From Actinomycetes bacterium (lineage in GTDB: Bacteria > Actinomycetota > Coriobacteriia > Coriobacteriales > Coriobacteriaceae): 6,101 nt of DNA. Positions 1 through 3,482 of this stretch are shown here, piece by piece. The notes under the pieces are model-generated. The model saw nothing but the letters and a program-made list of their open reading frames with translations. It did no database searches and had not been told where the DNA came from. The DNA is taken from positions 1 through 6,101 of the forward strand of contig JAEZNV010000182.1 of NCBI GenBank assembly GCA_023441725.1, given 5' to 3'. How positions within the stretch are numbered: the stretch's first letter is position 1; the number at the start of each line of letters is the position of its first letter. A program made the translations under genes and the position numbers.

Positions 1-442
1 CGGTCACGATGTCCTCGTGACCAGCGGCCTTAATGGCCTCGCGGTCGAAGCTGATGAGCGGCTGGCCTGCCTTGACCACATCGCCCATCTCGACAAAGCG
101 GGCAAAACCCTTGCCGTTCATTTCCACGGTGCCCAGGCCAACATGGATAAACACGCGCAGACCGTCCTCGGTAATCATGCCGATGGAGTGGTTGGTGACG
201 GTGGTGGCGCCGATACGGCCGTTGGCGGGGGCGTAAATGGTGCCGGTAATGGGCTCGATGCCATAGCCCTGGCCGAGCATGCCCGAGGCGATGGTCTCGT
301 CGGGAACCTCACTCAGATTGACGAGCACGCCGTTGACGGGGGCGTAGATGACGCCTTCGCGGGTGGCGAAGCTTGCTGCGGGCGGAACGGACGCCTCGCC
401 CGACGAGGTGAACGTGGACTTGAGCGAATCGAGCAGACCCAT
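1..442 (-). CDS. crr: PTS glucose-family IIA component (EIIA-Glc/Crr-like), 3' end cut by window edge
   Basis: This is a phosphocarrier of the sugar phosphotransferase system. It accepts phosphate from HPr and passes it to a IIB domain, and in some bacteria it also signals sugar status. It is not covered by a forward frame; I translated the reverse strand from the ATG at 442-440, and 147 codons are visible before the edge. The start is set by a GGAGG at 452-448, five bases upstream. The fold signature runs in order: VIYAPVNG (31-38), SEVPDETIASGMLGQGYGIEP (44-64, with the family core ASGMLG), a second YAPANG (70-75), NHSIGMI (84-90) and FIHVGLGTVEMNGKGF (98-113). His100 should be the phosphorylated residue and His85 its partner. 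The family usually has Asp where Gly104 stands, a minor deviation. Family length is about 150-170 residues, so only the last few are missing. It appears as a free-standing IIA protein at this end; a fusion beyond the left edge cannot be excluded. Confidence 0.93.
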   Translation of the reverse strand, partial: MGLLDSLKSTFTSSGEASVPPAASFATREGVIYAPVNGVLVNLSEVPDETIASGMLGQGYGIEPITGTIYAPANGRIGATTVTNHSIGMITEDGLRVFIHVGLGTVEMNGKGFARFVEMGDVVKAGQPLISFDREAIKAAGHEDIVT

Positions 443-492
443 AGATGCCTCCAACGTATCAGGCGCGCATGTTGCACGCGTGTGGTTTGCCG

Positions 493-502
493 GAAACGTT
501 TC
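493..502. promoter_or_regulatory. Candidate LacI-family operator in the PTS IIA leader
   Basis: GAAACGTTTC is a perfect 10-bp palindrome with the central CG that is typical of LacI/PurR-family operators. It is nested in a wider inverted repeat, GGAAAC (492-497) with GTTTCC (509-514). It lies about 25-35 bases downstream of the predicted start of the PTS transcript, so a bound repressor would block elongation or initiation. The family assignment is inferred from the motif only; no regulator gene is visible in the window. Confidence 0.4.
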
Positions 503-533
503 GTACGTGTTTCCCAGCACGGTCAGCGCCCCT

Positions 534-562
534 ATTTTACGCTGCCTAACGATAGCTCTGAA
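534..562 (-). promoter_or_regulatory. Predicted sigma-70-type promoter of the PTS IIA gene
   Basis: Read on the minus strand, a -35 TTCAGA (562-557) and a -10 TAAAAT (539-534) are separated by exactly 17 bases (556-540). Transcription would begin near 527, giving a leader of about 85 bases before the ATG at 442. The leader contains the GAAACGTTTC palindrome. Confidence 0.5.
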
Positions 563-573
563 CAGCGATTTTG

Positions 574-583
574 TGATATATCA
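574..583. promoter_or_regulatory. 10-bp AT-rich palindrome between divergent genes
   Basis: TGATATATCA is a perfect palindrome located just upstream of the predicted -35 of the PTS promoter and upstream of the hydrolase gene. It could be a regulator site serving both divergent genes. I see no good sigma-70 promoter for the hydrolase: TACGCT at 637-642 is a possible -10 but has no well-spaced -35. A chance palindrome of this size is possible. Confidence 0.2.
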
Positions 584-658
584 GTTGAAGGCCAACTTAT
601 TGCGGGGGTGTTTCTGCGCCGCGGGCTCAAGTGGGGTACGCTAAGGTGCGAAAAACGA

Positions 659-675
659 GTGCGCACGAATCGCAC
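659..675 (+). other. Small hairpin abutting the hydrolase Shine-Dalgarno
   Basis: GTGCG (659-663) and CGCAC (671-675) form a 5-bp stem with a 7-base loop that ends directly before GGAGG (676-680). GTGCG also occurs at 646-650 and could pair with the same arm. It might modulate translation, but the stem is short. Confidence 0.2.
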
Positions 676-688
676 GGAGGGAGCACCT

Positions 689-1588
689 ATGATTATTGAG
701 AACCATGCGCTGTGGGGCGAGGAACCGACCGAGGATTATCCGGCGACGTTTACGTATCTGGGTGCCGAGCCGCTGCCCGACAAGCCCAATGGCCGCCGTC
801 CCGCGGTAATTATCTGCGGCGGAGGCGGGTTTACGCATATCGCTCCGCACGAGCAGGACCCGGTGGCGTTTGCATTTTTGGACCGCGGCTACCAGGCCTT
901 TGTGCTCAACTATGTGCCGAGTGGCCCGGGCGACGTGAGCTTTCCGCACCCGCAGGCGGACCTCGCCAAGATGGTCGCTACCGTGCGCGCCAACGCCGAC
1001 GAGTGGCATGTCGATCCCAAGCGCGTGTGCATTGTGGGTTTCTCGGCGGGCGGCATGATCTGCGCCTCATTGGCAACGCAGTGGAAGACCGGACCCTTCG
1101 CGGGCCTTGCTGGGGCTCGTCCGGAGGATATTCGTCCCGACGCCGTGGTGCTGGGCTATCCGTTGCTCGACCTTGCCTATGTGCGCGATATGCAGACACG
1201 CGATCCGCGCATCGACCTGCGCGTGCCCAAGACGGGCGGCAAGACAGGACGCGATTTGCTCAACGACTATCTGTCGATGGTGACGGGCGGCGAGGCGACC
1301 GATGAGCACTTGACCGACATTTGCCCTACCACGCACGTTTCGCGCCAGATGCCCCCGACCTTTGTGTGGGGCGTTTCGGACGACAAGACGGCGCCGATCG
1401 CGCAGGTCTACCCGTTTGCGCAGCGCATGGCCGAGGAGGGTGTTGCATGCGAGATGCACGTCTTTGACCAGGGCGGCCACGGTCTTTCGCTCGGCAACGC
1501 CAATACCGCGGTCGACAACGAGGGCAAGCAGGTGGCAGTCCGTCCTTGGATTCGCCTAGCCTTCCGCTTCCTGGAGCGTCATCTGTAA
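689..1588 (+). CDS. Alpha/beta hydrolase, acetyl-esterase (acetylxylan esterase-like) type
   Basis: A 299-residue cytoplasmic serine hydrolase with no signal peptide. Such enzymes typically remove acetyl or other short acyl esters, often from imported plant-derived oligosaccharides; the substrate here is not readable from sequence. The start is the ATG at 689, eight bases after a GGAGG at 676-680. The open frame continues upstream to 17 only because it runs antisense to the PTS gene. The oxyanion-hole region is IICGGGGF (41-48), matching the HGGG/PGGG class. The nucleophile elbow is GFSAGG (117-122) with Ser119. VLGYPLLD (154-161) is a typical post-elbow strand. The acid is probably Asp232 in WGVSDDKTAP (227-236), and the base is His264 in GGHGLSL (262-268). 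The triad is complete and the length is normal for the family. It is divergent from the PTS gene and not in an evident operon. Other possibilities within the fold are a peptidase or lipase-like hydrolase, though the layout best fits the BD-FAE/Axe-like esterases. Confidence 0.85.
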   Translation: MIIENHALWGEEPTEDYPATFTYLGAEPLPDKPNGRRPAVIICGGGGFTHIAPHEQDPVAFAFLDRGYQAFVLNYVPSGPGDVSFPHPQADLAKMVATVRANADEWHVDPKRVCIVGFSAGGMICASLATQWKTGPFAGLAGARPEDIRPDAVVLGYPLLDLAYVRDMQTRDPRIDLRVPKTGGKTGRDLLNDYLSMVTGGEATDEHLTDICPTTHVSRQMPPTFVWGVSDDKTAPIAQVYPFAQRMAEEGVACEMHVFDQGGHGLSLGNANTAVDNEGKQVAVRPWIRLAFRFLERHL

Positions 1589-1617
1589 GAGGACGGGCAT
1601 CCCGGCCCTTCAATAAC

Positions 1618-1680
1618 TTGCGGTGAAATAGTTCCTATCTGGGGCGTCAACCAGCCCAGGCAGGAACTATTCCACCGCAA
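1618..1680. repeat. Long inverted repeat, 19-bp arms; probable terminator or REP-like element
   Basis: The left arm (1618-1636, TTGCGGTGAAATAGTTCCT) and right arm (1662-1680) are reverse complements at 18 of 19 positions. The single mismatch is A1626 against C1672. The 25-base loop holds an inner stem, CTGGG (1639-1643) with CCCAG (1655-1659), so the whole element folds as one long stem. On the plus strand it starts 30 bases after the hydrolase stop and is followed by the T-rich CTTTGGTTTTG, so it could end the hydrolase transcript. It is larger and less GC-rich than a normal intrinsic terminator. The near-perfect arms suggest a dispersed palindromic element, which is inference. Confidence 0.6.
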
Positions 1681-1701
1681 CTTTGGTTTTGATGCCCCGC
1701 C

Positions 1702-1840
1702 CGGAAACTGCGTCCCGGTTTGGGCGCGGATTCCGGGATGCAGTTTCCCCAAGAGGCCTCATCGGGAAACGGTATCCCGGAATCCGCCCGGATGGTGGGA
1801 TGCGCTTTCCAGAAGGGCGCCGTTTGGGAAACTGTGACCC
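1702..1840. repeat. Repeat array A: five 15-bp units in alternating orientation
   Basis: Units are related to GGGATGCAGTTTCCC or its reverse complement. They start at 1702 (reverse), 1735 (forward), 1764 (reverse), 1797 (forward) and 1826 (reverse). Start-to-start spacing is 33, 29, 33 and 29 bp, so two forward-reverse pairs form an imperfect 62-bp tandem repeat from 1735. The second and third units lie in a 24-bp inverted repeat (1726-1749 with 1764-1787, 22 of 24 paired, 14-base loop), a very stable hairpin. The first and second units also pair (1703-1718 with 1733-1748, 15 of 16). Array B at 3189-3327 has the same organisation and direction. Because 62 is not a multiple of three, coding is unlikely. 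Confidence 0.85.
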
Positions 1841-1892
1841 GTGATCCACCGGGGACGGAGGAGGGCTGACCATTTTGGGCGGCGGCAGTCGG

Positions 1893-3074
1893 CTATTTCA
1901 GCGTAATGCAGGATGCGAGGAGATCGCAGTACGTTTCTCCCGTGAAATCATAATTGATCCCAAGCGGGCGGTATCCATCCTGGACATATCCCCAGTAAGG
2001 TCCGCCGGACAGCACTACAGTCTTGCCCGATGACGTCTTTCCAATCGTCTTAGAGAAGGCGGTCTCTGCGCCGTGCGGCGATCCATCGGTTGCGTATACC
2101 GTAAAGTTCGCTTTCGAGGCAACATCTTGCGCTGTAACGTCATTGGCGGTAAGGGTGTCGGACGTCGTTTCGAATTCCAACCAATCCATGGGGAACCAGT
2201 CGGGGAGGACCATCGTAAAGTAGTCGGTCTCAAACGTCCTTGCCCGCCTCGCCTCCTCGGCCTTCCGGGCCTCTTCCTCCGCCTGGCGCCTTGCCTCCTC
2301 CTCGGCCTGCTTGGCTGCCACGGCGTCGTCGCGGCGCTTGGTCGCGGCGGTCGCGAGCGCATCGGCGTCAATATTGAAGCCGGCCTTCTTGGCGCCCTCG
2401 TCCTCCTCGGCGTACTTCTTTGCCGCGGCGATCTGGTCGTCGGTCACTTCGGCAGCCTCGACCGGCTCCAGCGCCACGTCGCCCGCGTCGACGGTCTTCT
2501 TCTCGGCAGTCTTCTCGCCCAGCTTGATGTCGAGCTTGTCGGCGGGGACGGCGTAGATCGTGCCGTCGGCGGCGATGGGGGAGGCGGCGACCTCTACCTC
2601 GTAGCTGCCGCGGCGGAGCTCGACGCCCCTGCCGTTGCTGTCAATGTAGCGCACGGCGTCGACCTTCTTGCCGCGCTCCTCCTTGCCTGTAATATGAACC
2701 GGCAGCCTGCTCGCTCCCGCCGAGGTGTCCCAGCCCTGGGCCGAGACGCTAAAGCGCACGGCGTGCTTTGCCGCGAGCGCCTCCTGCTCTGCCACCTCCC
2801 GTGCCTGCTCAGGGGCGTAGATGCCGAAGTAGTAGCCGGCGCCGCCGCCCGCGGCGAGCAGCGCGGCCACGACGGCGGCGATCAGGAGGGGTCTCTTTGA
2901 GCGCTTGGTCTTCGCCGGCGCCGGTGTCGTCGGCTGTGCCTCGGCTGCCGGGGCGGATTGAAAGCCGCCCTGCGATTCGGCCGGGGCTTCACATTCGGCG
3001 GCGACGGGCTCTCCGCACACGGGGCAGAACCTGGTCCCGTCCTCGACCTTCGACCCGCAATTTCGGCAGAACAT
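1893..3074 (-). CDS. Zinc-ribbon, single-pass membrane protein with coiled coil; function unknown
   Basis: A 393-residue protein whose function I do not recognise. I start it at the ATG at 3074, giving MFCRNCG. That is the usual beginning of zinc-ribbon proteins, and it places the GAGGGG (3089-3084) nine bases upstream. Longer in-frame starts at 3080 and 3125 exist; 3080 is too close to this site. Order of parts: a zinc ribbon with Cys3, Cys6, Cys17 and Cys20; an Ala/Pro-rich linker (25-55); the basic KTKRSKR (55-61); one membrane span (about 62-86); a beta-rich domain (about 105-205) with a VELRRGSYEVEV segment (151-162) of the kind seen in PEGA-like domains; a charged coiled coil (about 244-279) with repeated AEEEAR; and a C-terminal domain (280-393) with Cys383 and Cys389. 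Positive charge before the span predicts the ribbon inside and the bulk outside. The C-terminal domain is encoded by DNA of about 54% GC by hand count, against about 69% in the adjacent coiled-coil part. Repeat arrays lie on both sides. Confidence 0.85.
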   Translation of the reverse strand: MFCRNCGSKVEDGTRFCPVCGEPVAAECEAPAESQGGFQSAPAAEAQPTTPAPAKTKRSKRPLLIAAVVAALLAAGGGAGYYFGIYAPEQAREVAEQEALAAKHAVRFSVSAQGWDTSAGASRLPVHITGKEERGKKVDAVRYIDSNGRGVELRRGSYEVEVAASPIAADGTIYAVPADKLDIKLGEKTAEKKTVDAGDVALEPVEAAEVTDDQIAAAKKYAEEDEGAKKAGFNIDADALATAATKRRDDAVAAKQAEEEARRQAEEEARKAEEARRARTFETDYFTMVLPDWFPMDWLEFETTSDTLTANDVTAQDVASKANFTVYATDGSPHGAETAFSKTIGKTSSGKTVVLSGGPYWGYVQDGYRPLGINYDFTGETYCDLLASCITLK

Positions 3075-3158
3075 GTGCATTCTCCCCTCGATCGGCGCCC
3101 GCGCGAATACCGGGCGCATCCTCATCCGCCTCTATCCTATGCGCGGACTTGCGCCCTT

Positions 3159-3170
3159 TGTTGCGCAACA
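3159..3170. promoter_or_regulatory. 12-bp perfect palindrome upstream of zinc-ribbon gene
   Basis: TGTTGCGCAACA is its own reverse complement. It lies about 85 bases upstream of the zinc-ribbon start, close to where that gene's promoter should be, so it may be an operator. No regulator is identified, and the flanking bases do not extend the symmetry. Confidence 0.3.
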
Positions 3171-3188
3171 TTGCCGGGCTCTCGTCCG

Positions 3189-3327
3189 GGGAAGCCGTAT
3201 CCCGTTCTGGCGCTCCAGAGTGGGACTCAGTTTCCCTGAGAGGCCCCATCGGGAAATCGGGGACCGGAATTCGCCTGAGTAGTGGGATGCGGTTTCCGCA
3301 GCAAGCCCGTCTGGGAAACCACGGCCC
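3189..3327. repeat. Repeat array B: five 15-bp units in alternating orientation
   Basis: This is a diverged second copy of array A, in the same direction. Units start at 3189 (reverse, GGGAAGCCGTATCCC), 3222 (forward, GGGACTCAGTTTCCC), 3251 (reverse), 3284 (forward, GGGATGCGGTTTCCG) and 3313 (reverse). Spacing is again 33, 29, 33 and 29 bp. The 14-base spacer between units two and three (3237-3250) matches that of array A at 11 of 14 positions. Pairing between neighbouring arms is weaker than in array A, about 10-11 of 15. No sixth unit is found at the expected positions on either side of either array. Confidence 0.8.
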
Positions 3328-3365
3328 AGAATTCCCTTTGCACCGATCTTGCACCAATCTGTCGA

Positions 3366-3395
3366 TTGAACGTTGTTGCATGTTCGCGCTATCAT
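3366..3395 (+). promoter_or_regulatory. Predicted sigma-70-type promoter of feoAB
   Basis: A -35 TTGAAC (3366-3371) and a -10 TATCAT (3390-3395) are separated by 18 bases. Transcription would start near 3402, inside the operator-like repeats, leaving a leader of about 80 bases. Confidence 0.55.
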
Positions 3396-3407
3396 GCGTG
3401 GTTAAAT

Positions 3408-3433
3408 GGTTAGCCATGGCAAACGGTTAGCCA
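3408..3433 (+). promoter_or_regulatory. Candidate metal-responsive operator of feoAB
   Basis: GGTTAGCCA occurs twice in direct orientation, at 3408-3416 and 3425-3433, 17 bp apart. A third GGTTA is at 3400-3404. The first copy is also part of a 16-bp palindrome with one mismatched pair, GTTAGCCATGGCAAAC (3409-3424). The GGTTAGCC core resembles half of the known DtxR/IdeR box, whose centre reads GGTTAGSCTAACC. The sites sit over the predicted transcription start, the right place for iron-dependent repression. Assignment to a DtxR-family regulator is inference from the motif and from the gene's role. Confidence 0.45.
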
Positions 3434-3465
3434 AGATAAACAAAATGCAACGCCCTATGGGCACC

Positions 3466-3475
3466 GGGGGAGGAA
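3466..3475 (+). promoter_or_regulatory. Ribosome binding site fixing the GTG start of feoAB
   Basis: GGGGGAGGAA precedes the GTG at 3483, with GGAGG at 3469-3473 and nine bases of spacing. This supports GTG as the start. A small GCCC-TAT-GGGC hairpin (3452-3462) lies just upstream. Confidence 0.75.
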
Positions 3476-3482
3476 CACGGAC

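Larger units (their letters stand above)
1589..1892. other. Convergent intergenic region, no gene seen
   Basis: This stretch lies between the 3' ends of the hydrolase and the zinc-ribbon gene. It contains a long imperfect hairpin (1618-1680) and repeat array A (1702-1840). The open frame at 1873-1667 on the minus strand is made almost entirely of the repeat array, lacks a convincing ribosome binding site and matches no protein family, so I do not call it a gene. Confidence 0.7.
3075..3482. other. Divergent intergenic region, no gene seen
   Basis: This stretch separates the start of the zinc-ribbon gene from feoAB. It contains a 12-bp palindrome (3159-3170), repeat array B (3189-3327), and the promoter and operator-like sequences of feoAB (3366-3433). 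No clear promoter for the zinc-ribbon gene could be assigned. Reverse-strand TAGGAT near 3139-3134 is a possible -10 without a good -35. Open frames across this region follow the repeat and have no credible start signals. Confidence 0.7.

Noticed and set aside
585..642. Promoter for the hydrolase (TTGAAG at 585-590, TACGCT at 637-642)
   Set aside because: No pair of hexamers has acceptable spacing, so I do not list a promoter for this gene.
17..688. Upstream extension of the hydrolase frame by 224 codons
   Set aside because: It runs antisense to the PTS IIA gene and through the divergent promoter. The ATG at 689 has a proper ribosome binding site and gives the family's normal length.
1702..1840. 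CRISPR array
   Set aside because: Units alternate in orientation, are only 15 bp, have diverged, and have conserved rather than unique spacers. No cas genes are present.
1667..1873. 68-codon minus-strand frame over array A, similar in translation to one over array B (within 2989-3417)
   Set aside because: The similarity comes from the DNA repeat itself. The 62-bp period shifts the reading frame between units, so a conserved protein is unlikely.
2073..2900. 275-codon open frame on the plus strand
   Set aside because: It is antisense to the zinc-ribbon gene and rich in Leu/Gly/Arg in the manner of a shadow frame, with no ribosome binding site.
3075..3125. Longer N-terminus for the zinc-ribbon protein (starts at 3125 or 3080)
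   Set aside because: The added residues are unlike the usual start of zinc-ribbon proteins, and the Shine-Dalgarno spacing fits the ATG at 3074 best.
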